Made by a program: the position numbers and the translations under genes
Notes under the pieces: model-generated
Database searches by the model: none
The model's input: only the letters and a program-made list of their open reading frames with translations
Told to the model about the DNA's origin: nothing
In this document: piece by piece, positions 1 through 9,100 of the stretch
Position numbering within the stretch: position 1 is the stretch's first letter
Layout: every line of letters starts with the position of its first letter
Source of the DNA: Paenibacillus methanolicus
Lineage (GTDB): Bacteria; Bacillota; Bacilli; Paenibacillales; Paenibacillaceae
NCBI RefSeq assembly: GCF_008124765.1
Contig: NZ_VNHS01000002.1
Span: 1-64,000, forward strand
Reading direction: 5' to 3'
DNA: 64,000 bases

Positions 1-1
1 C

Positions 2-376
2 AAAGAACGTACGGAAAGCGGTTATGAACTTCGCCATCGCCATTACCGCAGTGCTAGCTGCGAAGGATGCCCACTCAAGGTAAACTGCACAAAGGCAGCT
101 GGTGATCGTGAGATTAAAGTGAGCCTGGACTATCTTCGCTACAAACAACAGGCACGTGAGCGTTTGAAGAGCGAAGAAGGCTACGCGCTCTCGGTTCGGC
201 GGATGCATGAACCCGAAAGCGTATTTGGACAGATGAAGAACAACCGGGGATTCCGAAGATTCCTGCTTCGCGGCTTGCCAAAAGTGAACCTGGAGGTCGG
301 GTGGCTTTCGCTCGCCCATAATTTGTTGAAGAAAGCCGCAGTGGACCGAAAATGGCAAATGGCGTCACAGGGATAA
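2..376 (+). CDS. IS1182-family transposase, C-terminal part (cut by window edge)
   Basis: The reading frame is open from the first bases of the window to a TAA and encodes about 124 residues. It contains a cysteine cluster (C-E-G-C-P-L followed by C-T-K) and then the typical end of IS1182-type DDE transposases: an R-R-M-x-E-P-E-x-V-F-G-Q-M-K-N-N motif holding the last catalytic acidic residue, followed by F-R-R-F-L-L-R-G and L-A-H-N-L. The rest of the gene lies outside the window, so I cannot say whether it is intact. About 65 bases after the stop a CTTTTGAGACGGCCTCTT-like sequence (442-461) resembles the terminal inverted repeat of this family (the outward complement begins with a GGCCGTCTCAAAAGG pattern), so the element probably ends at about 461. 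Confidence 0.8.
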   Translation, partial: KERTESGYELRHRHYRSASCEGCPLKVNCTKAAGDREIKVSLDYLRYKQQARERLKSEEGYALSVRRMHEPESVFGQMKNNRGFRRFLLRGLPKVNLEVGWLSLAHNLLKKAAVDRKWQMASQG

Positions 377-441
377 GACCCTGTAACGCCATTTTTTGTG
401 CAATTGGAGGCCATTCGCAAGTTAGGAGTCACTTACTTCAA

Positions 442-461
442 CCCTTTTGAGACGGCCTCTT
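442..461. repeat. Probable right terminal inverted repeat of the IS1182-type element
   Basis: The complement strand reads AGAGGCCGTCTCAAAAGGG, close to the GGCTGTCTCAAAA-type ends of IS1182 elements. It lies just downstream of the transposase tail. The left partner is outside the window. Confidence 0.5.
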
Positions 462-478
462 ATAAATACATATTTTAT

Positions 479-503
479 AGAACGAGATACTACGCTGCAA
501 GCG
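479..503 (+). repeat. 25-bp dispersed repeat, copy 1
   Basis: Reads AGAACGAGAT, A, CTACGCTGCAAG, CG. Near-identical copies are at 5957-5981 and 24096-24120. Copies 1 and 3 also share an upstream ATAAATAC plus T-rich stretch. Each copy is close to an insertion-sequence remnant, so this may be an IS end or a preferred insertion site. Confidence 0.6.
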
Positions 504-634
504 ACATAGTCATCGTGTATGCATGATATGACTGATACATGTAGACGACCACTACCCGGAATGAACCATGAGATAGACAGACATGGGCCTTTGCTTACCC
601 CCTGATAATGTCGAATGTAGGTCAGGCTGTTTAA

Positions 635-844
635 AAGCAGGCGATTGAGAGCTACCATCGCCAGCTTCGCAAGATCACCAAAGGAAAAAGCATTTTCCTA
701 AGCGACGAAGCGCTGCTGAAAATGCTCTACTTAGCAACAATGGATGTCACTCGCAAATGGACAGGGCGTGTACAAAACTGGGAGCAAACGCTCCTCCAGC
801 TCTCCGTCTCTTTCCCCGACCGAATCGGTCATTATTTGCGTTAG
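635..844 (+). pseudogene. IS256-family transposase, C-terminal fragment
   Basis: About 69 residues in one frame ending at TAG. They match the C-terminus of IS256-type (mutator) transposases: A-I-E-S-Y-H-R-Q-L-R-K-I-T-K, then D-E-A-L-L-K-M-L-Y-L-A, then T-R-K-W-T-G-R-V-Q-N-W. A stop codon sits immediately upstream of the recognisable part and no N-terminal transposase half is present, so it is a relic. A GGGTTTACACAAAAAGC stretch at about 859-876 resembles an IS256-type terminal repeat. The 462-634 stretch between the two transposase tails holds only the 25-bp repeat and nothing else I recognise. Confidence 0.8.
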
Positions 845-919
845 TATTTTGCTTCTAGAGGGTTTACACAAAAAGCTTTACAGCCCCCGAGCAAACCAAC
901 CGCCAATACACCGAATAAT

Positions 920-951
920 CAAAAACCCCATATTCAAAAAGCGAATACGGG
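920..951 (-). terminator. Rho-independent terminator-like hairpin
   Basis: On the minus strand CCCGTATTC, a seven-base loop, GAATATGGG, then a run of T (921-925 on the plus strand are A). It lies directly after the end of the PIN-domain fragment, which is transcribed on the minus strand. Confidence 0.6.
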
Positions 952-954
952 ATT

Positions 955-1134
955 TCAAAGGGGAATTACGCTAATATTCAACTTTTCTCTCGCAAATTTC
1001 ATATCATGGTCTCTTGAAACAAGACATAAGTCTTCATTCATCGCTGAAGCAATAATAAGCGCATCAGGCGTTTTTAGTTTACGTCCTTGCTCTCTTTCAG
1101 TCCTTCGCAACGATCCTGCTATCTTCGCAATCAT
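955..1134 (-). pseudogene. PIN-domain (VapC-like) toxin, C-terminal remnant
   Basis: A 59-residue frame whose ATG overlaps the TGA of the upstream antitoxin-like gene. It contains T-P-D-A-L-I-I-A-S-A and then L-C-L-V-S-R-D-H-D-M-K-F, the typical second half of a PIN nuclease with its C-terminal acidic residues. The N-terminal half, which should begin with an L-L-D-T-N-type strand carrying the first catalytic Asp, is missing. A complete PIN toxin is about 130 residues. I infer an internal deletion that joined the antitoxin end to the back half of the toxin. As it stands it should not be an active RNase. Confidence 0.65.
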
Positions 1135-1361
1135 CTATTCCATTCCTCGCGTGCATTTCTCACATCAAGCATTAACTCATTTGCCCGTTCAGGCGACAGC
1201 GTCCCGGCGGCTTCCAATAGGTCTTCGATCCCCGCGTCATCTTCTTGAACTTCAAGCGTTTCATTTTGAAGATCAAGAAGTATTTTCTGGTTACTTAAAT
1301 TTAACTTTCCCAAAATACTTTTTAACTGGATGACTGTCTCATGGTCTATTTTCTTGGCCAT
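1131..1361 (-). CDS. Putative antitoxin of a PIN-domain toxin-antitoxin pair
   Basis: A 76-residue acidic, helix-rich protein starting M-A-K-K-I-D-H-E-T-V and ending R-E-E-W-N-R. No certain domain can be named from the sequence. Its position, with a 4-base ATGA overlap with a PIN-domain fragment downstream, is typical of the antitoxin in VapBC-like operons, and the size fits. It was probably the neutralising partner of the now truncated toxin and may be under little selection. A weak GGGAG lies about 12 bases upstream of the ATG. Confidence 0.5.
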   Translation of the reverse strand: MAKKIDHETVIQLKSILGKLNLSNQKILLDLQNETLEVQEDDAGIEDLLEAAGTLSPERANELMLDVRNAREEWNR

Positions 1362-1384
1362 AACACTTCATCACTCCCGGTCAT

Positions 1385-1819
1385 TCATCTCCCTCTAGTA
1401 TACCATATATCTAATGCAATCCAAAAAGAAACCTTAATATCGGGCTTCTGGATCAACTCAGCGACGGCTCGATTATTCAAAAAATTCTGCCCTTCACAAC
1501 AGGTAGTCCAGTCGCGGTTGCTGCTGCCCTTTCCTAATCCTTGTATGAAATCCAGTGGAGCACCGTTGTCAAGGAGTTGGCACGCATAGGTATGCCGAAG
1601 GCGATGTGGGTATACATTTGCTTCAATCTCTCCACGATCTGCAAGCCGTTTTAATGTCCACCTAATCGTAGGTATGGCCATTCGCTTTATTGGATGGGTA
1701 TCGGTAACAAATAAGGCTTTACAGGAGTCCTCATGGCTGGCCAGATACTTCTTTATCCATACCGTGCACTCTGTTGTAAAGTAAACTTCTCTTTGCTTCG
1801 ATCCCTTACTGTTTCTCAT
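1385..1819 (-). pseudogene. Tyrosine recombinase (XerC/D-like), frameshifted C-terminal fragment
   Basis: The frame carries the core of a tyrosine recombinase: H-R-L-R-H-T-Y-A-C-Q-L-L-D-N-G-A-P-L-D-F-I-Q-G-L, the H-x-L-R-H box preceding the second catalytic His. After this the frame diverges. The expected L-G-H-x-K-A-x-T-T-R-x-Y box with the nucleophilic Tyr can be seen only in a shifted frame (G-K-x-Q-Q-x-R-L-D-Y-like), so there is a frameshift at about 1510-1520. The N-terminal half with the first catalytic Arg is absent. It is probably a remnant of an integrase or transposon recombinase that sat beside the toxin-antitoxin genes. Confidence 0.65.
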
Positions 1820-1962
1820 TCTTCAGTTTAACTACTTCACAGATAGGAGCTTCCCATGAATATCCCCATTAATCAACCTAGGTAAATCAATCTCAAATAC
1901 CCCGTCAAGCTCCTTTAGACAATCACCAAATCGATATTCTGCAATACAGTAGATTCTATATT

Positions 1963-1992
1963 TTGACAGGTTGAAAGCTTGGTAAATATACC
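1963..1992 (+). promoter_or_regulatory. Candidate promoter for the SLH-anchored esterase
   Basis: A consensus TTGACA at 1963-1968 is followed after 18 bases by TATACC. It is about 100 bases upstream of the start of the esterase gene. The remainder of 1820-2092 shows nothing I can name. Confidence 0.3.
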
Positions 1993-2092
1993 ACACCATA
2001 TAGTTGGGCGTATGTCAAATTGACAATATGTCCGAATACGATGCGGGTAAGCCGTGGGCCTACCGGATCGAAAAAAAGGAGGATTTTTATTG

Positions 2093-5000
2093 ATGCCCAA
2101 ACGATTTGGCAGAGTGCTCGCGTTCCTCTGTTGCTTGGTAATGGTGGCGTCCCTAGTGCCTGCCAGCTTTGCCGCCGCCTCTGACAACATTAAGTACGCA
2201 GAAGCACGTGATGGCGACCTCAGTTCTACAACTCTTACAACCTTGCAGGCGAATGAAACGCCGACCGCCATTTTCGGCACTCCCGAACTCGGGTCAGACG
2301 ACCCACTGTGGGCCTTGACAATGGAACATCCCATCAGCAAAAGCACGGTACCCGACGACCCCAGACCCCATGCCATGGGCACAGCCAGAATCCTTTGGGA
2401 CCACGACTACCTGTATGCCCGCGTAGTTGTGAAGGACAGCAATCTATATCAGGGAGCCGGCGGAGATTACCAGTACGACAGCCTGGAGTTTTATGTCGGC
2501 AACGGATCCGGAGGCTCAAACCAATGGCGCGTCAGCGCGACGGGCGTATTTTCAGGGCAGTCCGCTCCTGGCAGAGCTGCGTGGACCCAGATCACGGATA
2601 CAGGATATATCGTGGAGATGAGAATACCCAAAGGAACCTTGACCTTACAGGAAGGCAAGCTTACCTTTGAGGTCTATATCAATAACTCGACGGAAAAGGG
2701 CGGTGATCGCTATGAAGTCGTTTCCTCTTTCGGAGTTCCGGACGCGGGTTATTCCAGCGATGCTTCATTTACAGACAGCCTGCAGCTCACTTCAGCCAAT
2801 GAAGCGGACACCAGATTCTCAATCACCGCCACGGCGGGACCGGGCGGTACAATAACGCCGGACCCGCCCGGCGATGTTCTGAGACTAGCTAAGGGCTCAA
2901 GCAAACAATTTACGTTTACCCCCAATCAAGGCAAAATCGTGGATACCGTAACGGTAGACGGCGAGGCCGTGACTTTAACTGCTGGCGCTTATACCTTTCT
3001 AAATGTTGAGGCTGACCATGCCATTCACGTGACATTCAAAAACGATCCGGACGCGAAGCAGCTTCCCTTTATCGTATGGAATGACAACTTCGCCCGTGGC
3101 GAGTACACGACGGCCGTCATCATTGACTTAGGCGATGGGAAGGCGGCGTTGGGCTCCGCGCTTAAACCGGGTTTGTTTACCGTCTCGGCTAGGAACACGA
3201 CCCTCAGCGGCGACTCGGCGACCTTTGAAGGGACGCGAAAGATCACAAGGGTATACGCCAACGACGAACCAAAGGTACGCGGCTATCTGGGGACGGTAAG
3301 CCATTCACCGGATTATCAGGAAGGGCTGACAAGCGGCCGTTACATCGTAGTTGAGTTTGAGTTTTATTCAGAGAGCGGCGGCAATATAACGCTGGATGGC
3401 AGCAGTAACTCGACAAAGCAGGTTTACAACATCGTCCAGAACGACAAGATCCTACTAACAGATGGGAGTCCGCTTCGCAACGTGGTTTTTGAACAGGACA
3501 ACGTTGTGAACCCGATCCTCGACAAGTTTACAACACCCGCGGGCGATTCGGTCAATCGCGCGCTCTACCTTCACAAGGATGGCAACGGTAATGTGGTGCA
3601 ACGATTGCCGCTATATGTCTATACCCACGGCATGTCACGCGGCGGCACAAACGCTGCAACAGATCCCAAAGCGGCCATGAAATCCGCCAACGGCTCGGTC
3701 GCTCTCATGAAAAAAATGAAAGAAAATCCCGAAAAATACGCCAGCCATATCCTGAATATTTCCTATAATGGCGTATCTACTCCCGCTACGGCCAATGTTA
3801 AGAAGGTTATAGACGACCTGGTTGCCAGCGGCGCAGTAGACCCTAACCGTATTTACGCGGCGGGCTTCTCATGGGGCGGCCGATATACGAACACCTTAGT
3901 TAACGACTACCCCGGCTTCTTCGCGGCCGCCGCACCTATGTCTCCGGTAAACGGATCACCGAACGCGAGCACCAACGACGCTCACGCCAAACTGGCCTAT
4001 TGGATGTTTATCAATGCTCATAACGTCGGCGTATACCAGACTAACCTCACGAACTTCATAAACACCAATATGCCGAAAATGGTCAATGCGAGGGCTTCGC
4101 GCTTTGAGAGCAATGAGGCTCTTACGTGGCCCTACAATCAATATGATCAGCCGAGTCAGAGGCCGAATCCGGCCAACACACCTGTCCTGGCTGATTATAT
4201 CGCGCACGAGGTTGAAGCTGCGGTTCTGTACAACCAGATCACGATGGGGACTTGGAGCATAGCTCCCACGGCGCAGTCCTCTAACTTGCCGGCTTGGAAC
4301 AATGACTACACAGACGTCTTTGATTGGATGTTCGCGCAGAGAAAAACGGACGGGCCCGGTGCCCCGGTCGGCTTCAAGACGACGGCGGGCGACGGACAGG
4401 TCTCTTTGAGCTGGACTGCTCCGACTGACGACGGCGGCAGCGCGATATCGGGTTACAAGGTCTGGTACGGCAACGTGACGCCCGTCACACTGGGTGCGGC
4501 GGAGACCAAATATGCCTTCACGGGCCTGACAAACGACCAAGCCTATACCTTCAAGATCGTCGCGGTAAATGCGAAGGGCGAAGGCGCGGAGAGCAGTGCA
4601 ACGGCTACGCCGACGAAGCCGACGACGCCCCCTGTTGTGCCCATTCCTAGCAACAGCGGCAATACGAGCACAGGGACAAACGCTGTATTGTCGAAGTCGA
4701 ACTACACCGTGAATACACCTAAGGATAAGCCCGCGATCACAGACAACAACGGCAGCATCACTCTACCCGGCGGCGGCGAGATTGCGACCAAGGGCGGGAC
4801 GAAGATTAAGGTACCCGAAGGCACAACGATAGACGCGAACGATAAGGTGACCATTCCGGCGGACAAGAGCGCCGAAGTGACGCTACCCGGCAGCAACAGC
4901 ACAGTAACCATTCCGGGCGGCTCGACGATAGCGGACGACGGTACGGTCACCGTGGGCGGCGGAGACGCGCATGTGAACCTGCTAAGCGGCAACCAGGTGG

Positions 5001-5719
5001 ATATCCACAACGGCTCGAAAATACAGAGCGGCGGTGCGGTTGTGGTAGGACCGGGCGGCGCGAGTGTCGGCTTAGACAACGGCATGTCGCTGAACATCCA
5101 TGAGGGTACGGAGCTTGTGTTCGATGACGACACCCCGCTGGGCTTCCTCGTGAGATCGGGCAATCCTTACAAGGATGTCAACTCGGGCGACTGGTACTAC
5201 AGCTACGTAAACTCCGCCTACACATACGGTCTTTTCAACGGCACGACGTCCACGACGTTCTCGCCGGGCACCTCAATGACGCGCGCGATGTTCGTGCAGG
5301 TACTGGCCAATCTTGAGAACATAGACCGCTCCGCCTACACGAGTTCCCGCTTCAGCGACGTGACGGACGGGCAGTGGTACACGTCTGCAGTCGAGTGGGC
5401 GGCCGAAAGCGGCATAGTCAACGGTATAAACGCTGACCTGTTTGACCCCAATTCACTGATGTCGCGCGAGCAGATGCTGGTGATCCTGTACAACTACATG
5501 AAGTACAAGGGCTATGAGATACCTGAAAGCCAATCTAAGTCCAAGTTCTTCGCAGACGAGAGTGAGATCAGCTCATGGGCGTCGGAGGCCGTTCAGGCGC
5601 TGCGGGGCATCGGCATCGTATTAGGCAAGCCGGACAACTTCTTGGACCCCAAAGTCACCGCCACCCGCGCCGAAGTAGCGGCTATCTTTGTAAGGTTCGT
5701 CGAATATCTAGCTAAGTAA
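2093..5719 (+). CDS. Secreted SLH-anchored esterase with CBM9-like and Fn3 modules
   Basis: The protein is 1208 residues. I chose the ATG at 2093 because an AAAGGAGGA sits 8 bases upstream and a signal peptide follows at once (K-R, hydrophobic stretch, A-S-F-A-A cleavage-like site). Order of parts: a CBM9-like sugar-binding domain (about 30-240), a short repeat-like beta domain (about 245-325), an alpha/beta-hydrolase of the feruloyl-esterase/PHB-depolymerase type (about 440-760) with nucleophile motif G-F-S-W-G-G, an Fn3 domain (about 765-855), a glycine/threonine-rich region of short beta repeats (about 870-1020), and three SLH domains at the C-terminus that should bind secondary cell-wall polymer. 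It probably removes ester groups from plant polysaccharide at the cell surface. Alternative: a peptidase-like hydrolase of the same fold. It stands alone on the plus strand with its own terminator. Confidence 0.75.
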   Translation: MPKRFGRVLAFLCCLVMVASLVPASFAAASDNIKYAEARDGDLSSTTLTTLQANETPTAIFGTPELGSDDPLWALTMEHPISKSTVPDDPRPHAMGTARILWDHDYLYARVVVKDSNLYQGAGGDYQYDSLEFYVGNGSGGSNQWRVSATGVFSGQSAPGRAAWTQITDTGYIVEMRIPKGTLTLQEGKLTFEVYINNSTEKGGDRYEVVSSFGVPDAGYSSDASFTDSLQLTSANEADTRFSITATAGPGGTITPDPPGDVLRLAKGSSKQFTFTPNQGKIVDTVTVDGEAVTLTAGAYTFLNVEADHAIHVTFKNDPDAKQLPFIVWNDNFARGEYTTAVIIDLGDGKAALGSALKPGLFTVSARNTTLSGDSATFEGTRKITRVYANDEPKVRGYLGTVSHSPDYQEGLTSGRYIVVEFEFYSESGGNITLDGSSNSTKQVYNIVQNDKILLTDGSPLRNVVFEQDNVVNPILDKFTTPAGDSVNRALYLHKDGNGNVVQRLPLYVYTHGMSRGGTNAATDPKAAMKSANGSVALMKKMKENPEKYASHILNISYNGVSTPATANVKKVIDDLVASGAVDPNRIYAAGFSWGGRYTNTLVNDYPGFFAAAAPMSPVNGSPNASTNDAHAKLAYWMFINAHNVGVYQTNLTNFINTNMPKMVNARASRFESNEALTWPYNQYDQPSQRPNPANTPVLADYIAHEVEAAVLYNQITMGTWSIAPTAQSSNLPAWNNDYTDVFDWMFAQRKTDGPGAPVGFKTTAGDGQVSLSWTAPTDDGGSAISGYKVWYGNVTPVTLGAAETKYAFTGLTNDQAYTFKIVAVNAKGEGAESSATATPTKPTTPPVVPIPSNSGNTSTGTNAVLSKSNYTVNTPKDKPAITDNNGSITLPGGGEIATKGGTKIKVPEGTTIDANDKVTIPADKSAEVTLPGSNSTVTIPGGSTIADDGTVTVGGGDAHVNLLSGNQVDIHNGSKIQSGGAVVVGPGGASVGLDNGMSLNIHEGTELVFDDDTPLGFLVRSGNPYKDVNSGDWYYSYVNSAYTYGLFNGTTSTTFSPGTSMTRAMFVQVLANLENIDRSAYTSSRFSDVTDGQWYTSAVEWAAESGIVNGINADLFDPNSLMSREQMLVILYNYMKYKGYEIPESQSKSKFFADESEISSWASEAVQALRGIGIVLGKPDNFLDPKVTATRAEVAAIFVRFVEYLAK

Positions 5720-5742
5720 AAGCGTAAACAGAAAAATGCGGA

Positions 5743-5777
5743 CCCTTCCGGCTGGACAATATCCAACCGGAAGGGTT
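5743..5777 (+). terminator. Rho-independent terminator of the SLH esterase gene
   Basis: CCCTTCCGG, 15-base loop, CCGGAAGGG, followed by TTTCTTC. It starts 24 bases after the stop codon. Confidence 0.85.
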
Positions 5778-5780
5778 TCT

Positions 5781-5978
5781 TCAATTTTCTTTGATCAAAT
5801 TTGATAACTTCAATTCCGTCATCGCCTCCAACTCCCCCCACGATTTGAACCCCTTTCTGATCGGCATCGAATAGAAACGTTGCCGGCAGCGCCTTGGTCC
5901 CCAGACATCCGCAATATTCCCTAAGATCCTGTCAATTGCTTTAAAAAAAAACTTGTAGAACGAGATACAACGCTGCAA
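5781..5978 (-). other. Unrecognised small open frame, possible transposase relic
   Basis: A 65-codon frame on the minus strand ending I-K-E-N and containing V-W-G-P-R-R-C-R-Q-R-F-Y-S-M and F-K-S-W-G-E-L-E-A-M. I do not recognise a family. Its first codons run through the 25-bp dispersed repeat, which argues that it is a relic of an inserted element and not a native gene. No good ribosome binding site is visible. Confidence 0.25.
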
Positions 5979-5981
5979 GTG
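5957..5981 (+). repeat. 25-bp dispersed repeat, copy 2
   Basis: AGAACGAGAT, ACAACGCTGCAAG, TG. Differs from copy 1 at two positions. Just downstream (about 5998-6013) is ATTCGGCTGTTTCCCA, which also occurs at about 23753-23769 next to the IS3 relic. Confidence 0.6.
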
Positions 5982-6067
5982 CTATATCAAACCCAATAAT
6001 TCGGCTGTTTCCCACTCATGAAGAATGGAGCTGCAACCGCATTCTTCCCACAAACGACACCAATACC

Positions 6068-6122
6068 AAAAAAACCTCTCGGTGCCAGTGCAGGCAATGC
6101 CTGCATTCATGACAAGGAGAGG
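6068..6122 (-). terminator. Rho-independent terminator of the GH146-type gene
   Basis: On the minus strand CCTCTC and GAGAGG pair around an inner TGCAGGCA/TGCCTGCA hairpin, followed by seven T. It lies 14 bases after the stop of the large secreted enzyme. Confidence 0.8.
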
Positions 6123-6135
6123 CTTCTGATGCGTG

Positions 6136-9100
6136 TTACTCGGCCAAAATCAATTTCGCCAATGCAACAAGGTCGACAATATCGATCACACCATCGTTGT
6201 TCGAATCGGCGGACTTGTACGTGTTCCACTGCGGATCAGCCGAGGTCATGCCGTAATGAGCGGCTATAATGGCCAGATCGCTGACGCGTACGCGGCTGTC
6301 GCCGTTGATGTCGCCTGAGACAGGCTTGATGACGAGCGTGCGGAACGTCTGAACAGCTGTCGTCAATTTCTCCAGCGCTTCGTTGATCTGCGCTTGCGTT
6401 GCGCCAGTGCTGCCAAATACCACGTTCGCCTCGTTAATAGCGGCGAGCAGCGCGGCCTTGGAACCGGCCGGATATTGGCCTGGGACCGTTCCTTCCACCG
6501 CAGTATCGTGGAGTGCTTTAGCACTCACAATGGCCTCATTGAGCTCGGCTCGCGATATCGTAGAGGTAATCTGGAACGTATAGGCGGTTGGGTTTGCGAT
6601 GACCGTCTCCGCGCCGGTTTCATCTGCGAATAGGATGTCGGACAGCGTCACGCTGCTGGTGTGGTTCACGCCCGCTTCCTTCACCTTGAACTGCAGCTTC
6701 ACGAGATCAGCCGAATGTGCAGCTTCCTCTCCCTCCTCCAGATTGACGGCCAAGAAACGAACTTCTCCCGGCTTCTGCGCCGACTCCACGATTCGGTAGC
6801 CGTCACGCAGCGACTCTGCCGCAATATATTCCACTTTGTCCGTATCATAATGCACGGTAAAGTCCTGCGCTAATCCGGCTTCAGCGGCTCCCTTGAGTGA
6901 CAGCTTTAACTCGAACAGCGCATTGACCGCAACGCTCGCCGGACCTGTTAGCGTCACTGGGCTTTCCGACACTTCGCCGCTTCGGACAATATGCACCTTA
7001 TACTGCTTCGATGTCGTATGATCCTCGGCTTTGGACGTCAGCACCAGCTCTGTCGTATCTCCGGTAAGCGCGATCGAGCGGCTGACTTTGTCATTGATCA
7101 GAATATTGCCATCGTAGATGAGGCCGTACTCGTCCGTCGGCGCAGCAGTCAGCTTGACGGAGGTTGCAGTTGCCGGAACGGTCAGCACATATTCGGTCAC
7201 TTCCGGATCGAACGCTTCCGACAGCGTGCCGGTATCGAAAGCAAGCTGCTTCAGGTTCGCATTCGTGCCGTAGCTCGTAACGACGCGAAAGATATCGAAC
7301 AGCCCGCCGACGAGGCCGCCGCTGCTGGCGAACTTCACGGTCACATAGTGAACGGTCCGTTCCACTTGATTGCCTCCTCCGTCGGTCTCCGTCACGACTT
7401 TCGTGCGACTTGCGTCCACCAGCGACTGTGTGATGAGCCGGGTCTGATTGTAGAAATCGCCAGGCTTCTTGTTCTCAATCTTCTCGGTGAGCAGCTTCGT
7501 GTCATCCACATAGATATCGAAGCTCCGTCCCGCATCCCCGCTGTAGTACGTACTGAACAGGTAGTTGGGAACACCGGGCGTAACCTCCATATCATAGCTG
7601 AACCAGCCGCCAGCCAACGCATCGCGGTAAGATTTGCCGTTATAGACGCCTACCGTAGAATTGACCGTCTGACGGTTCGCCGCCAGCTCATACTGGTCAT
7701 TAGCCACAATGACGAAGCTGATGCTGTTCGCTTCTGTACGTCCTGCTTCCTTCGCATCCAGAATCGACTTCTGATATCCTGCCGAATCGGTCGTGATCAG
7801 CTCGAAATAGATGCCATACCGATCCTCATACCTTTCAAAATGCGGCGTAAACGTCAGCAACCCACCATCCGCATCCGTCCCTTTGAGCGTAAACTCGAGC
7901 TTGCCTTCGGTCTTCACCAGGTTGTTCGTCATATTCGCTCGCCACTCGTCGAGATTACCGCCCGTGACCGTAATATAGTCGCGAGTTGCGTTATCCGAGT
8001 TCGGCTTCAATACGTTGATGCCGTGCGGGCTTGTCGTCATATTGTTCGTGCCAAGTCCGGCGCTTAGAACGACCGGACCGTATTTGAAGGCGATTACATC
8101 CGGGTTGTCCGGCAGATCGTAGGCAACAACCTCCATGGGGAAATCCAGCTCGATGTTCATGCCGTCCGTCCACTGCCGCGCAAGTACGATATAGCCGCCT
8201 TCTACGGTGTAATCCGTCACCGCCGTGCCGTTGACCTTAACGGATGGATTCGTCTTCGCCCAGTCCGGAATACGGAACCGTAGCGCCGTATCGGTCTCAC
8301 CCGTCGTATTGACTTTGAAGCTCACAATACCCGAAGCATCTTCCCGTGCGCCCGTGTTTGGCAGATGGGATTGCTGCGTAAGCTTGATGTTCTTGTCCTT
8401 CAGATCCAGTACAGAGGATACGTAAGTATTCACATAGATGCTATTTCTTCCCGTGAAATAAATGCTGTCGTTCAGTTTCGCAAAATTCTCCATTCCGGTT
8501 CCGGTGCAGCACCAGAAGTGGAAAAATTCGCTGCTGAATACTTTGAAATAGCCGGTGTCCATCGGCTGGAAATACATCGTCATGCCCGTCTCCGGGTTCT
8601 GCGACGCCATGATCGCATTCGTGAAGGCGTTCTCATAATAGTCGGCGTACTGGGGGTCCTTCGTAATCTTAAACAGCTCGCGGGCAAGCTTCAGCATATT
8701 GTACACATTGCACGTCTCGTTATTGACGTTCGTGCGCTCCGCATCGAGCGAATCCGCGGGGCCAAAATGCTCATTCTCGCTGTTGCCGCCGGTAATATAC
8801 GTATGATGATCCACGACCATCTTGAAGAAATTTTTCGCCACCTGCAGGTAGTATTCTTGGTCCTCCGGTTCGCCCAGCACCTGATAGCGCTTCAGGGCCC
8901 CGATTACCTTCGGAATCGTCGTATTCGCATGCTTGCCGTTCAGAATATCGACATTGTTGTACAACTGGTCGAACAGTGCCAGCTCGTCGAACTTCTCGGC
9001 TGCCCGCAGAATATGGTCATTGCCCGTCAGCGCGAACAGATCGTACAGCGCATCGTTCATGCCGCCATATTCTACGCTGAGCACTCTTGCCTTCGTGGCT

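Noticed and set aside
1-2000. Possible prophage or integron because of the tyrosine recombinase
   Set aside because: The recombinase is truncated and frameshifted, and no phage genes, attachment-site pairs or gene cassettes are visible.
6991-8067. Long open frame (358 codons) on the plus strand opposite the GH146-type gene
   Set aside because: It is antisense to a clear enzyme, lacks a ribosome binding site and known motifs, and is rich in Arg and Ile as expected for the mirror frame of GC-rich coding DNA.
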